Positions 1 to 13,988 of a DNA stretch of 64,000 bases are shown here, piece after piece. The stretch lies in NCBI GenBank assembly GCA_942159475.1, contig OW804097.1, positions 53,712,986 through 53,776,985 on the forward strand, read 5' to 3'. Under the pieces are notes generated by a model that did not search any database, was not told the DNA's origin, and was given only the letters and a program-made list of their open reading frames with translations. The translations under genes were made by a program, and so were the position numbers. The first letter of the stretch is position 1. Each line of letters opens with the position of its first letter. Source of the DNA: Sthenelais limicola. Taxonomy: Eukaryota > Annelida > Polychaeta > Phyllodocida > Sigalionidae.

Positions 1-3000
1 TCCTCCGTGAGAATAAACTGGTATTAACTAAGATTCAGTTGGAACGTATTAGCTTGCCTAGAACTCCATTTATGTCTCTTGTGTCTAGGGCTGAGATTGG
101 TGCCATTCAGGTCGACATGGTAAGGTCTACGAAGCGTGTCCCCTGTTACTGTCTTCCTCGATCCTCAACTCTATCGCTTCATAATATTCTCGCACCAGGA
201 CAGGCGAGTTTATGTCCTCATTTATTGTCCAGTGGATCTATGTTCGAGGTCTTGGGAGTTTAAGGAGGTTGGGCATAATTCCGCGCCGGTGGATAGTGTG
301 CGATCTGTTGGTCTTAATTTGCCGTTATACTGTCGTTATATTCCCTCTTTTGTGACATATCTAGTCTAGTAATTAACAGACAAAACTTCACAAATCATAT
401 TGAAAAACGAACTAGGAACAGGTTTATCATTTCATTTATGTTGTGTGTTTAAGTATAAATGATATCTGTCATGGTTTCTGTCATTCTGTTATATTTTACG
501 ACATATGTATGGTTTAATTCCCAAGCTAAATCTCGCACTACTTTGTTGACAATTCGCCGACGGCCTAGTTTTTCAGGGTAACGCATGGAAATCTTTATTG
601 AAATCAATATGTAAAAGACATATAAAGGTTGTAGAATCAATCAGAAAAGTATTATCTAGGTCTAGCCTATCTAACTTAGAGTTGACAACAGCAAACAACA
701 ATGTAAACAGTCAAAATTACGGCAAACTCGACCTCAGACTCCACCGTGACCTGACACTTGCAACGTTGTCTACCAAAAAATCTAGAGTGGGGACCCCCGA
801 TATATTTGACTGTTTTGTAATCTAAACTGTTATGAGAATATGATATAAGAATTTGAAAGAAATCTAATGACTTTTGTCTGGTGAAATGTGTAAAAATGTG
901 TTGAATTATGACATTTTCTCATAGCCACCAATAGTAAAGCTCCCTGCAGGAGATCGGCCCAACAGTGGAGAAATGAATATGGAAAGATCCTTGATAAATG
1001 GCATTTTCGAGTTCAGGATACTTGAGCAATTTTAGGGAAAATCTGATGACTTCGAAATTGTGCCCAGCCTCCTTAATTCTGACCATATTGTGTAGATGAC
1101 AAAATTGTACAGTAGCCTTCTAAAATCGCCTGTTTCTTTGGGCTTTGTTTCGGTGCATCTCATAATACTTGATATCATAAATAATTACAATAATTGTAAG
1201 AAATCATCACGGAAGACATTTTTCGTCTATACCTAAGATCGCTTCTAGGAAATGTCACACAATTATGACCATTAACCTGATCCTGTCTGTTCTAATGGCT
1301 CTTGTCATCTTGTCATCTTGACATTGCCGTTTATTACGTATCACGTGTCTTCCATTCCTTTAGTCAGTCGCTCTGCCCGCAGCCTTCTTTCAAAAGCGAT
1401 ATAAAGAAATGATGATTAGATAGATCAAGTCATCCATTTCATGTAATTTGATTTAATATTGATCATTTTGTCTGAAGAGCGTTTGAGAATCAATTCATGC
1501 GACATGCATTGGTTCTAAATATGTGCTACTGGTTAAATATTAATTTAAACCCTTGTATGTCTGACTGTTTACAGCTCGAGCTGTATTTATGAATTAAGAG
1601 TTTCATCATAAACACCATCCGCCTACTTCCTCAGAAATAGGACGTGGCCTACTTTTCACTCGGTGAAAATTCCCCAAATTTACTTAGGAAACTGTACTGG
1701 GTGCCTCAGCCTCTAGACATGTGTTTCGTCTGACCTCAACCTACTGATTCAATTAATTCCACTTTGGATCACATAAGAAGTTCACCTTGTGTTGAACTTA
1801 CGTTATGTCCGATTTATCTATATTTTGGACGTTTGCATAACCAAGCTATTCTACTCATGTTGATGATTTTCTCTGGTATACCCAGGTTACTGAAATGCTA
1901 ATAGATATCTCGGTCCATGCCTCTCAAGAGAGCTCACTTAGTTTCGATGGGGGGGGGGGGGGGGGGGATACGAATGGATGCAGTTTCGGAAATTTTTTGT
2001 ATAACGCCTGGATTATTTCTTCTCAATTAATGCCAGGAGTCAGTCCACTTCCCGATTAGTAAAGATTATTCAAATGTAAAAAAGCCATAGGCAACGTATG
2101 AAGTACGTCCATGGAGGACAATACGTCTTTACATTTGAATTGTTCGTTGTTAAATGTCTGGCCTTTAATTGAAATTTTAAAAAATATGTATATGTATATG
2201 TATTCCTCAGGCCAGCTTTGTCCTGTCCTTTACTATGATATTCAGTGGTGTTAGATCTAACTAGTTATAATTCAATTACTTTAGCACATCTGTGATAGAC
2301 GACTTTTAAGAGGCGTTTGTGATTAGCACACCTTAATTCAGGAAGAACATGTCGCAGGATCTCCATTATGATTATATTGAGGGCTATTGATTCATTAGAT
2401 TCACGCGTCTTTCATTAACAAACATGAAGTCGGCAAGTTATAGGCGATGAACATCCAATAGCAACGTACATAACAGTAAAAAACACAATGCTGAACTAAC
2501 AAAGCAAGCTGTTGACATTGCGATGTGTATTAACAATTTACATATATGTTGCACAGGGGAGTCATGGGAGTGGCATTTATCGGCTTAGCCCGATTTAAAT
2601 CCTGTTCTAGGTATTGTTGCATCAAGCCCAGCATCCGGCTTTAGATAATAGAAGGATTTAAATAATTCATTTTCTCACTTCGATTATTCTAATAAAATGT
2701 GTGTTTTAGTATAAGTTTGTTTAATCTGATGAAATGTCACATGGAGGAAATCCCGATCATGAGCCTTCAAATGTTCATAATCTAATTAACTTTGTATCAC
2801 TGCCTTGATTTAGATTTATTGTTAATCTTGGTCAAGACTCACCAAGTTGTGTGACTACTTGATTTTATTAGAAGCAAGCATATATAGAGAATGAAATAAA
2901 AATCAAAATCATACAAGAATATTGGCCCCTTCCCCCTAGATACATCTGGAATTAAGATATTATATTTTTCTCTTGCAAGATAGACCAAGGATCTTGTGGT

Positions 3001-5280
3001 TAATATCACCTACTCTAGACAGAGTATCCATCTCTATTCCCAGGTAATGAAGGCCTGGCTATACTGGCTGCACCTACCCAGCAATAAGCATGGAGTGGTG
3101 GTAGTCTAGGTGGTACGCACTGAAGCGTTCTCTGGCCTGTACTACCCTTTGTTTGATGCCACTCCTTGCTTATGTCACACAGAAACACGTATCTGTACTA
3201 CACGTACGCATTCTATTTACATGTTTTTGATATAGTATTTTAGCAATGAATGGAAAAAGCAAATCAAAGTATCTTGCGTCCACAATATATGAAGGGAAAT
3301 TAGTTAAAATAGTCAGTTGTAGGCATACTACTGCTCCCTAGTCTCCCTAAACACTAACATATAATATATAAACTTTATTTCATTTATTTGGAGAATGGTC
3401 CACTATCGTCAAACGGGTAAATTGCTCAATGATCATCCGTATACTGCATGTCTGCTAGGCGGCCATTTGGGTTTAAATCCTATGCCTATGGAAGATATTG
3501 CGTGCAAAGATTGTATCAAAACTGTAAGAAGATGTTTTAAAAAATATCAATATTCTATATTGAAAAGTTGCAGTTTAAAAAAACAATGGCACAGACAGTC
3601 CTATCTCGCACTTAAGTTTAGACTTCTTCCGTATCTCTTTGAGGTTTTCTTGGCCTTTAGGTAGTTGGTAGAGGATTGCTTCCTTAATTTACTTGAGTTA
3701 TGCCAAATGGACTCTTAAATATAATCGATATTAACAAAGGATCGACTGGATATTCATGTGTTTAATCATTTAAATACATATTGGACCTTGGAGGCACCTT
3801 GCTATATTCATATCTTAAGGGAAAATTGAACCAATTGAGCTCTTGTTACAATAGACTACACACTTGCATATTACGCAAATTAGTCTCGCACCAATTGGTG
3901 CACGTCCTGAACAGAATGTACAGTGTATGGTCGTTGAAGTTCTATAGTGATAACAATAATTATGTTATATTATAAGTTTTATCTGTTCGCGAAATGACTA
4001 CTGTATGTATTTTTGTACTTCACTATTTGTGATACAACTGAATTTATTGACTTGCTGTATAAACATCCTAAATTTAAAAAATATATATACGATAATAATT
4101 CACACGAACCTTGTGCATCTTTTAGCATCTATCATGACTAAGGAAATGAGTGCCAAATGACACAAGGTACATATTAATTGTATTTGCTAGGACTTGGCCG
4201 AAGGATCAGTTCATGCTTTCTGATAGAACAATCCACATAAGTGTACAAGCCAACTGTACTGTCATATCCCACTTGTTTATGTAAGGAATTATTTTGATGG
4301 TCCATGTCAGATATCTGGAATCCATCCTCTTGTATGGACACTCGAATACACTTACACTCGTCTGGTGACATTTATAAACAGCTCTTAATCTTAAATATAT
4401 TGGCAGCTTTCCTTCTCCTTGGGCATACTTGCTTTATTTTTTTAGATAATGTTATTGAGTTTAGTTGCAGTGTAACCAATGATAAAATCGTTATCAAATC
4501 ATAGGATTAAAATTCAGTCGTTTACATCAGTTTTAGATGTTAAAGGTGCTATATAAATATATATTATCAATATTATCTCAATTGAAAATGTTGATATCTT
4601 TGATAAAATTTGAATTATTTTCCAACTCTAAATGTAGGTATTCGTGAATACAGGCGACATAGATCTATACAACTTGAAACGAAACCAAATGACGCATCGT
4701 TTCTAAAATTAGCTTCTTATATACTGTGAGACATTGCGTAAGCTAGACTGATTTATTTTAGGCCCCGTTATTTTGCAAATATACCGTCTTACCATGGACT
4801 AATCCCATGGTGAATTGTCTTTTCTGTATTTGTTGAAAGAGTGCCCTAAAGCTTCCCTAAAGCTTCGTTCAGTAGGCCATACCTGTTGGTTATAGCATAC
4901 CATTAATGTATTTACGTTGTTGACATGTTATACCTTCCTATCGGGCTAGATCAGTTTCTACCTTCTGTTAGTAAATATCGTTTTGATAAAAGAACATTTT
5001 CAGCCATACAGACGAGCTATGTTAAAATTGGCCATTGTTCTATTAAATGATGATCGTTGGTCAGATAAATTATGATCGTCCGAAGGTCCGTCAAGTTTGG
5101 ATGTATAGATTTTCCTTAGTCATGTTATGTATATATATGTGTGTGCCAGCTGTTGACGGAGGGACACATTGTGCGCTGGTGTGTGTTCAGTCTATAACTA
5201 GGTTCATTAAATATATGATGCGGCCCCAGTGTACTGCGTCATCCTCTGTGTACCTGGGTGACATTCTCCCTCTTTGTCTG
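1..5280. other. Non-coding stretch, no supported gene
   Basis: AT-rich sequence with only short open frames and no recognisable protein domain. It holds a G homopolymer near 1950-1968. A short segment around 2098-2180 resembles 42665-42760 and may be a decayed dispersed repeat. If the CD164-like gene has 5' exons in the window they would lie here, but I could not identify its cysteine-rich exons. Confidence 0.6.
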
Positions 5281-5425
5281 TCTCTCTATCTCTCTTTCTT
5301 AGTTCCTTCTCTCTTTCATGATTGCCTGTCTGATTTATCTATCTTGGTCTACACTCTCTTTGTCTCACTCACTCAATCAATTACTCTCTTCTCTTCCTCA
5401 CTCAATCAATTACTCTCTTCTCTTC

Positions 5426-5498
<73 letters not shown>

Positions 5499-5531
5499 CT
5501 ATCTCCTCTTCTCTCTCCTCTTCTCTTCTCT

Positions 5532-5590
<59 letters not shown>

Positions 5591-5632
5591 CTATCTCCTC
5601 TTCTCTCTCCTCTTCTCTTCTCTTCTCTCTCT

Positions 5633-5690
<58 letters not shown>
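5281..5690. repeat. (TC)n / CT-rich microsatellite
   Basis: About 400 bases of nearly pure TC dinucleotide. Two interruptions, near 5490-5540 and 5590-5635, carry the same CTCTATCTCCTCTTCTC-type motif, so a larger unit of roughly 100 bp has also been duplicated. The long open frames across it on both strands (SLSL and RERE repeats) come from the dinucleotide repeat and are not genes. Confidence 0.95.
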
Positions 5691-5691
<1 letters not shown>

Positions 5692-7477
5692 AACGCAAAC
5701 TCTGTCGTCCTTTAGCAATCATCATCCATCTCTGGTTTGAATATAGATAATAATGTTAATTAATTGCATGCAAGCATTCCTGTGGTTATTGACACGGGTA
5801 TCACCTCGCTGCTCAGCAAATTAAAGCTGTAATAAAGCCCGGCTTGTGCTTCATTGGCACTTATAGGAATTTCTTAGCCTCATTAGCTCTTGAGGCTCCG
5901 TTTATTAGCGAATCCGATTTGGAAAACTTTGATTGGACATACACGTGTGCATTAAGAATCCTGAAATCATAACACCTAGGATGTACGCTTTCTCAAATTA
6001 TGATCAATTTTAGCGTTCTGGAGAACACAAAGAAAACATAAGGCTAATAGATGGATTCATGTTTTAGGAAAATCTGTGAAAATGAGAAGTTTATTTTTCG
6101 ATAGGGGTGTAATGATTCGCCTATATTCATATTTATTGAATCGAAATGATTTGGATGTATATACTAGGCTTTAGTTACATTGGTATAAGTCTCATTATCA
6201 CTGGTGCACCTGAAACCTTATATAAATAGTATATGATTTAGCAAGCATTAAGATGTTTTATTCGTATTCCATTTTTGCTCAGTTCAATTTTCTCCCCATA
6301 TTTATTTTTAGATTTTGGTGGCTTGGAAAGACATGAACGTCTAGCTTGGATTTATTTCCTTTTTGAATTCTTCCCATTTCGGTTTAAGACGTGGTCTTAT
6401 TATGTGTCATTGGTCTATATATATAGTGGTGCACAGATCAAATGTCAATATTCCCTAGTGTGATGTTGTATAAGTGAGGGTATGTATCTCTTAGATATGG
6501 GTTAGGGTATACAGAGTACACTGTTGTTTAATATAAGTATGTATGTATTATTTTGCAATCTCTTACTGCCATGAAGTCGTTTAAATATAAGATATACATA
6601 CTAAGTAACTATATTGGTAATTATGCTAGTGTATTAATGTATGACTAAGATAGACTTTTTGCTCCGATATTATGTAATTGTTATTGGGAATATGGACACA
6701 TGTTGCAAAGCTTTCTTCATTAGGTCCTGTAATCTGTTTATCTGATAGCATTCAATCAATGTCCGCCCCCTTCACGTATGCCCAAATCCACTTAGATCCC
6801 AGATATTAAATGCTATGAATGGGATTTATCTTGAAACTGAAATTGGTCTTTTGCATTCAGTCTTTGATTTCCAACTGACATGGCCTGTAAAAATCATCCC
6901 AAATGAAATGAATTGTAGTATGGGTATAAGGTACTCAAAGACAATCGAGGATCAAAATCAGCATAATGTAAAATTGGCGCATTTTTTTCTTCTGATAACA
7001 ATTCAATGAAATATCACTGGCTTCACTGATGTCAGATGATACAATTCTCTCAATCTTCTGTAAGAAAACAAACATTTCTTAAATCAATGTTCTGTGTTGC
7101 CAGATCCTGTTCATTTTCGAAATAATATCCTTTGCCTACAGGAAAACATATTTTATTTTTGTATAAATATATATATTTTTTTAAATGAAGACTTACACAC
7201 ATTTTTAGTAGGGACTAAGTGTGAAGAATGCATAAATGACGTTTCTTGATGTCATGAATTAGAAAAGATCTTGTTGATATAACTCTTGGATAATCATTGG
7301 ATGGCTAGGACAATGAAGTCGAATTTTGTTTGGACATTCTAACCCACCCCCAGCATGTCCTCCCTTTCCCGCCTCCACATACATTAATAGTCAATTATAA
7401 AACGGTCCGTTATGAATCAGTCTCATTATCAAACAGTCCATTACCCATTAGTAAGGTGTCGGTTCTGTCCTATATAG
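5691..7477. other. Non-coding, probable intron of the CD164-like gene
   Basis: AT-rich DNA without a recognisable coding segment. It ends at the splice acceptor of the first CD164-like terminal exon, so it is inferred to be intronic. Confidence 0.45.
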
Positions 7478-7701
7478 TGGAGCCCACTACTGACGCTCAC
7501 CATGGCAACGGGACAACGGAGAAGACGACCCCCTATACGCCATCCACCGTCTCCCCCACGCTACCTACCTGTACGTCGCCGAACTTTGACGCTGCGTCTT
7601 TCATAGGAGGGATCGTCCTTTGTGCTGGCGTCATGGCTATTGGCGCTTTTGCTTGCAAGTTTTATCAATCCAGACAAGAGCAGAACTACCACACATTATA
7701 G
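7478..7701 (+). CDS. CD164: CD164-like sialomucin, alternative terminal exon A (partial gene)
   Basis: Terminal coding exon of a CD164/endolyn-type sialomucin, a type I membrane glycoprotein that cycles between the cell surface and endosomes/lysosomes. It begins after a TATATAG acceptor in phase 1, with two bases completing the first codon. It encodes a Ser/Thr/Pro-rich mucin stretch, then FDAASFIGGIVL followed by one membrane segment, a basic stop-transfer stretch and a short tail ending NYHTL. The FDAASFIGGIVL and NYHTL ends are the conserved C-terminal signature of animal CD164. YHTL is a YxxΦ lysosomal/endocytic sorting signal. The N-terminal cysteine-rich part is not in this exon and must lie upstream, probably outside the window. 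A second terminal exon in the same phase lies 6.3 kb downstream. Confidence 0.85.
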
Positions 7702-8137
7702 GACCTTCGCTGGACTACTTGACTTTATACAATACACGTAGTATTGTTGGGAGAATCCATGAGAAAAACATTTATTTTATTTTTAAAATTGTTTTAGATG
7801 ATCGATTTGGGGCGGCGTATATTTTTAAAAGAATGGATTTTATCGTGTGAATTGTATTCGGTCGTAGTCTTAATCGAATGCTAAATCACTCCTGGAAAAC
7901 ATTTCATTTCTGCGATTTTTATTTTTGTAGATGTCTACGTTGTTCCTCGTAGTTTGACTCGAGATAAGATGTTTTGTTTCGTTTTATTTTAGATTGAGAA
8001 TGCGTTGTTTAGAATAGTTTGGAGCTGTGTACATTTGTATGGGACAAATGATCATTGTCAATTAGAATGGGTTCTTCAATTAGGGGATGTGTGAACTTAT
8101 GGACAAGGTACCCATGTATATTAGTGCAAACAAATTA
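7702..8137 (+). other. Presumed 3' UTR of exon A
   Basis: Non-coding sequence after the exon A stop codon. The first canonical AATAAA seen downstream on this strand is at 8179-8184, inside the hAT-like MITE, so the transposon may supply the polyadenylation signal. This is inference only. Confidence 0.3.
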
Positions 8138-8504
8138 CAGGGTCTCTGCGGGGCATGGAAACGCCTTGAATTTGGGGAAATAAATTCAAGGTCTGGAAAA
8201 TGGAAAGGCCTGAGAAATCATCATATGGGCCTTGAATCCTTTTGCAATCTATTAAATGGCATGGGAATTTTCGAAATTTCTCGGTTTTCTTACTGAACAC
8301 TTATCTCTGATCTGGCCTTCTCACACCATACACTGAGTGACTCACAAAGTAAAAGATAAAAACCGTGATTGTAAAATCTAAATTTGAAACTTGTTAAATA
8401 CATCACTAGCCTATGTACAGCAATAACATTTGGGTTCTGAAAAATAACTGAAATCTGCCTGGAAAAGCCTAACAATTTTTCTGGTTTAAAGCGCGGAGAC
8501 CCTG
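8138..8504. mobile_element. hAT-like MITE (367 bp)
   Basis: Begins CAGGGTCTCTGCG (8138-8150) and ends CGCGGAGACCCTG (8492-8504), imperfect inverted copies of each other. Ends in CAGGG with G-rich inner termini are typical of hAT-derived MITEs. The flanks do not show a clear 8-bp target duplication. There is no transposase. It lies between the two CD164-like terminal exons. Confidence 0.6.
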
Positions 8505-11500
8505 AAGAATTGATACTCATCTGCGTGATATCCATGCATCTTATCTTCGATGTGAATATAATTTCTTTGAATATTTCAGGAACATATCATGAGTCTCTTA
8601 ATCTACCTACCAATATTATATGGGGGTAATATGAAATCATTATGGATTTTACTAGCACATGTAGAATCAATTGGCAACCTAAAATGTTAAATGACATCAG
8701 AAAATGTAATAAGTGTAAAAACATTCTTGTCCTAACTTTATGTGTCGAACAGGGAGGTATATTTAGACAAACTGTTCTTGTGGTATAACCATTCATTTGG
8801 TGGGTTTGGGATACCAGTATTGGCCCTTTGGCATATATGTTGAAGAAGAACATGTTGTTTACTAAGTCATAGGAGATTCCTATACTGTGTCAGCTATACA
8901 TTTGCTGTAGTAGTTATGCGCTGGCTTATCTCAGACACTTGTTTTAACAATTGTCAAGTTATGACTGACACGCTGTTTAAACAGAGGTGGATATATGAAG
9001 AATGATTGAAAGGGCTTTTGCTTAGCGTCACATCCTTATCATTTTTTCTTTCTTGTGAAACTGAAAGGTATATTTTGACATACTATATCCAATGCATTAT
9101 TTTCTAGTGAACTTGATTTAAAAAGACAGAATAGTTGAAACATTGATTAACTTGAATTAATCTTACTATGCCCGCTCACAGGTATGCTTTGGTGTGTGTA
9201 GCGAGACTGCTTAAGATAATGAGTCAAATGGTTGTTACCGCTTAACTCCCTGGTGTAAGTGGAAGTTCAATCAGAGAGTATTTTTATATATCTGTTTCAT
9301 TGGTGCCCAGGACAAATGCTAAGACGATAGAATATGATATTAAATCGTCATCATAATGGGGATGCTTAAGAAGATGTCTGTGTTCGACAGAATTTACACC
9401 TCTTAGCTTTGGTACCAATTTGAGATGTTATTCTGAATATTGTTAATGTGTATTTTAATACCACTCCAGGTCGGTTTCCTATCCGAACAGACAACATTCC
9501 CATTTTCTCATGCCATCATGGCATTCGAAAAACAACTTACAATTGAAATGTATCTAACTTTCGGTTCTAACATAGTGTATAGGTCGTTGATCATTATTAT
9601 AAGCAAATATTTATTAGGGGCATTGGGCGGATATAATAAATTGTGATAAAGATTGTAAATAGCTTATAAACTTTATGATATAGGGTAATTTCTGTAATTT
9701 CTATCATGTCGCCTTTTTAACATTTTGAGACAAGGACAAGTAACAATACAGAGTCAAGATGTATTTTTAAACTTAAAGAGTCGGATAGATCTCGAGGGTG
9801 CTATTCATTCCATGTGAGACTGGTTCAATGACATCCGCTCATCTTTCTGGAAAAGAGATGGATCTGAGCTTATTTTGTCAAGTTGATTTATCGATTCCCT
9901 GTTATTTCGTTAATGAGATGGGCTCGTAGGCAATATAAGTGGCATGTGCGAATTTTAATAGATTTGTATAAACGTTTATTGTTTTCTTTGTGTTTTGACA
10001 TTTTAAAGAGAATTTAATTCCTACAATAGTAAAATTAATTGTTTAAGTATTGTTAAAAAGGAAAGATTTGGTACATGTATATCAGAATTTTTATCTTGAC
10101 TGACAAATATGCTTCGTAGACATTCATCATCGTTATATCAATTTAAATTTGTTGATATAAGTCATTCATTATGCCAAAGAGTCATTTTAAAAAGATCCAA
10201 GTAGGAAAAATGTTACTCTTATGAGTCATCAATATTTCAATTGTCAATGGAATTCTTAGTCACATAACATAATAATTTGTAATTTAAGCGATTTCAAACA
10301 AATATTGTGCCATGTATAATTTTGATATTCGACTTTTAATAATAATACGAATGTGATGAAATGATAAGTAATTTGTATGCAGGTGACAGCCCACAACTTT
10401 GGAAAGCTTTACTATTATAGTAAACCTCGCTTCAGTTGACTTTCAAAATCTGGAGAAAAAAAATCCCAATGTAGATGATATTTAGACTTTCTCTAAAGAA
10501 TCGGTAAATCTGAGTCAAGATTGGAGTAGATCAATTTTAACTTGGTTTTGCAACATAACATGAGTTTTAATAGGATTTCGGCTTGTTTAGGATTCAACTT
10601 TGATGAGCTTTAATGTAAATCATAAAGGGTGTTTATGATTTCAAGAATTGATACGCATGCTGGGTCTATTCTATGGCTAGCAGGGTACTCAATTGTAGAT
10701 ATTGTGAAGTTAATTCAGTATGTTTAATGCAGTGTCGTTCAATTTACCATGATGGGTGTTCACCACAGTGGTTAACTTATCGTTGTCTTAAAGTTGTACC
10801 CTGTACTCCAAAGTTGATATTAAAATGGGTTTCTTTCACAAGACCTTTTCTGTTCACCTATCAGTTCTAGAGTAACTGCAATAAAAACAAATATACGAAC
10901 ATTCTCTTGAATCTACTTAATCTTATGAATCGTTATGATTAGTTACAACTCTTGAAGAATACTTGCACCTTTTTCGTGTTGCCAGTTTAAACAATTTACT
11001 CTTATATTCAAGAAAGGCACGAATGTTCCTTCGATAGCAAAAAGGGTGCGGGGTTCATAGGTTCTGCACGTTGTTGTTTTTTGAGTGACACTGAAGCTTT
11101 TGTATTGATTCTGCCTTTTCTATTGAGTTGGCGATTTCTCAATTTCCCTGAGATATGATTTTTCTCTTAGGATATCTTGTTTTTAAAAAAATATAGGCAC
11201 ATTGACAAATTCTGATTGTGAACAAGGGAAGACATTAGTTTTGAAGGGAAGCTTTGCAATTTCAGCCCCCGGGAAGCTGTTGTTCTTTTCTTGACCAGAT
11301 TAGTATGAGGCTGCAATCTTGTGGGATTACCGGGTGATTATATCATGATTCTGAGGATAACTTAAGTAACTGGTTTTAACTTTCAGAAACTCACTCGAGT
11401 CATCATTTGGCCCTATATAGTTAACTGCAGTGTTCTCCTTGATATTTGGCCTGGTCCACTTGAATGTTGTGAGGGGAAATTAAATCATTTCCATTCGGTC

Positions 11501-12285
11501 AACAACTTTCCAGGCCTTTTTTATGCATCATCTACCACAGTATTTTCATACATATCTACGGTACCTCGAATCCTCCAAAAAATACATATTGGTCTAATAA
11601 CCTGAAAGCAAACCTTTGAGCAATTCTTGAGTTATCCGAAACATTTTTTTTTAAATGACATGTCTAGCGATTGGTATAATGAAAAGGTAGGTTATAGGTA
11701 CACAGGGTATAACATCTATCCATTCAATGACGTTGGTATTGATTAGTCTGGACCTTTCCACTATATCTACTTACGTTACCCATGTAACAGCATCTGTATG
11801 TAATCTGTGTCCGCCAAACTCTTCATTTAATGGTCTTCGATTTATCAATTAAACAAGTGAAGCATTGGTGACAGAAATTTGTTATACACGATATGAATTT
11901 ACTCAGCCAGTTGTTAGACATCTAGAGCCATGCAGGGATTATCCAATTTGATCACTTTAATGAAACACTCAGCTCGGTCATTAAGGGAAATATTGAAATG
12001 TGTAATTTCGGAGGATCATTAAAAATTGCTCTTGTAAATGTCAGGTGTGGGACTAGGATTTAAATGGAAATTTCAATTCAAGGCGCAAGAAAACTTGGGT
12101 CCCATTATAGAATGATGTCACTTTCCACAAAAGAACGACAGAGTGGCTGATTTAATCCAGATTTGTTAAACGCATTCGCCAAGTCCCAAACGCTAGTTAT
12201 AATATTAACTCAAACATGGCACGCCAACCTAGACCCATACTCCATTGTGGCGATCATGTGACGAGCAATATAGTTGTCTCATGAA

Positions 12286-12329
12286 AAGGATGCGATAATT
12301 CTGAAACTTCTCATAATTATCGCATCCTT
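12286..12329. repeat. Short perfect hairpin
   Basis: AAGGATGCGATAATT at 12286-12300 is followed after 14 bases by its exact reverse complement at 12315-12329. It could be a MITE end or a chance palindrome. No other feature is attached to it. Confidence 0.6.
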
Positions 12330-12505
12330 ACATAAGGAACCTATACACATTATCATATGTTCCTCTACTGATATACTGCATCTTGTAAGTTACCACGTGT
12401 CACACCACATCGATAAGAGTAAAGGTTGAGACAGACTAACCCGACTAACCAACGGATTTAGGATAAATGGCAACATAGGTGCATTTGATCGGTTGAAAAT
12501 CGGTC

Positions 12506-12625
12506 GGTCGGCGTAGTGGGTCTCGCCCCTAACTCCAGGTGATATACCTCCAGTGTGAGTCAAACCCCCTGGATGTTCACGTCAGCTCTTACCAGTGAAA
12601 CAGAGTGGATGGATGATAATAATCA
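12506..12625 (+). repeat. Possible degenerate tRNA-derived SINE
   Basis: GGCGTAGTGGGT near 12510 resembles a tRNA A-box region of animal SINEs, and GTGAGTCAAACCCCC near 12555-12570 resembles a B box, at the usual spacing. No cloverleaf is preserved. A chance match is possible. Confidence 0.3.
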
Positions 12626-13058
12626 TGTGATATGAAACATTGATAATGATAGATCAACTTTTATTTTATCTATTTCACTGTTACTTGATCTTCGTATCTT
12701 GCTTCTCCCTTACCGTCAGCCACTATCGTAGCACTTATAGTCCTGATATACTGATACATTGTATTTGGTCATGATTTACCTTCAGTGTATTGGACCATGC
12801 TCAGTATCTTATATCAGATAGCTCATCTATCCATGTGTTGCATCACCAACTCATACCTGCTCATAAGGCATCTACTCTTCGTCGCTAACATCCTTGGTTT
12901 TTCTTCTCAACGCCTACAAACCATTATTTTTACTCTTCCTCGTTTAACATTAGCTGGTAGATAGACTAGTAACCAATCCCCTAATTATTAATATGCATTT
13001 CATGATCACCTCATACATCATTGCTATCAGGAATTTGCATTTTATTGTCATTTTAATG

Positions 13059-13789
13059 CAGGGTTCCCGCGGTCCAGAGCACATCATTTTTCATGACTTT
13101 TAATGACCAATTCCCACAGTTTTTAATGACTTTTTAAGGACCAAATGAAGTCATGTTAGCAGATAATTTATTACCATGAAATGACACAAACGAGATACCA
13201 ATTTTTGACCAATTCATTCTGTTCTTTTACTCCTCAGAGCATTTGCTTGTGATACCCTTTCAGCCATTTTTTGCCCTTGAGTGGGTATACTCAGGGTACT
13301 CACCAGAAATATTCAACAGTATAGCGGGGCCACACCCCATCTAGGGGGGGTCTGGGGGCATGCCCCCCCCCCCCCCCCCCCCCCCCCGGAAAATTTTGAG
13401 CAAAATGATACTGTTTTAGTGTGTTCTGTTGATTTTAAGGGCCATCAGGTCAATCCCTTAATCATTAAAACTTAAACTCATAGTTTACATGATTAAGCTT
13501 TATTTTCCTAGGCACCCTAACAATGTTTTTGAGATATCATTTTTTTCTAATAGCATAGTGTAATGAAATGAAATAATGACAATGAAATAATTTGAAATAG
13601 AAGAAAAAATAGCATGCTTATCATTTTTTCTCTTTCATTTCTGTTCTGACTACTCTTATACGGCGCTCAGATAGTTTTTCATGACTTTTTAATGACTCAC
13701 AGTGAAAATTAATGACTTTTAAGGCCCTTAAAAACCCAAACTCAGAATTCATGACTTTTAATGACTTTTTAAGACCCGCGGGAACCCTG
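13059..13789. mobile_element. hAT-like non-autonomous element (731 bp)
   Basis: Begins CAGGGTTCCCGCGGTC and ends GACCCGCGGGAACCCTG, an imperfect terminal inverted repeat. Both arms also carry subterminal ATGACTTTTAATGAC-type repeats in opposite orientation. The flanks share TAATG (13054-13058 and 13790-13794), shorter than the 8 bp expected for hAT, so the exact boundary is uncertain. A 24-base C run (13364-13387) lies inside. No transposase is encoded. The element sits just upstream of CD164-like exon B. Confidence 0.65.
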
Positions 13790-13988
13790 TAATGTCGTTT
13801 CTCAGATAAAAATTGCTTATTTTCATTAGACCTAATTACCAAAAGAAAAGAACCACCGAAGCTGAAACGATAACGAAGTTTGGACTTGTTGCTTGTTGTT
13901 AAAAGCAGATATAAATAGTTTTATTTTTATTAATTAATGTATTATCTGTGTCTATGTAGACTAAGATTTCGTATCAAATTTCCTTCAG

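Larger units (their letters stand above)
8505..13058. other. Non-coding DNA between the two CD164-like terminal exons
   Basis: No coding exon recognised. Contains a 15-bp-arm hairpin at 12286-12329 and a degenerate tRNA-like SINE segment near 12506-12625. Otherwise unremarkable AT-rich DNA. Confidence 0.5.

Noticed and set aside
39..369. Two overlapping short frames at the window start
   Set aside because: No domain, no splice context and no start context; probably chance.
3395..3664. 89-codon frame with several cysteines considered as an upstream CD164 exon
   Set aside because: The cysteine spacing does not match the CD164 cysteine-rich domain and splice signals are unconvincing.
5047..5718. 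Long open frames with Leu/Ser or Arg/Glu repeats on both strands
   Set aside because: They are translations of the (TC)n microsatellite; dinucleotide repeats lack stop codons in most frames.
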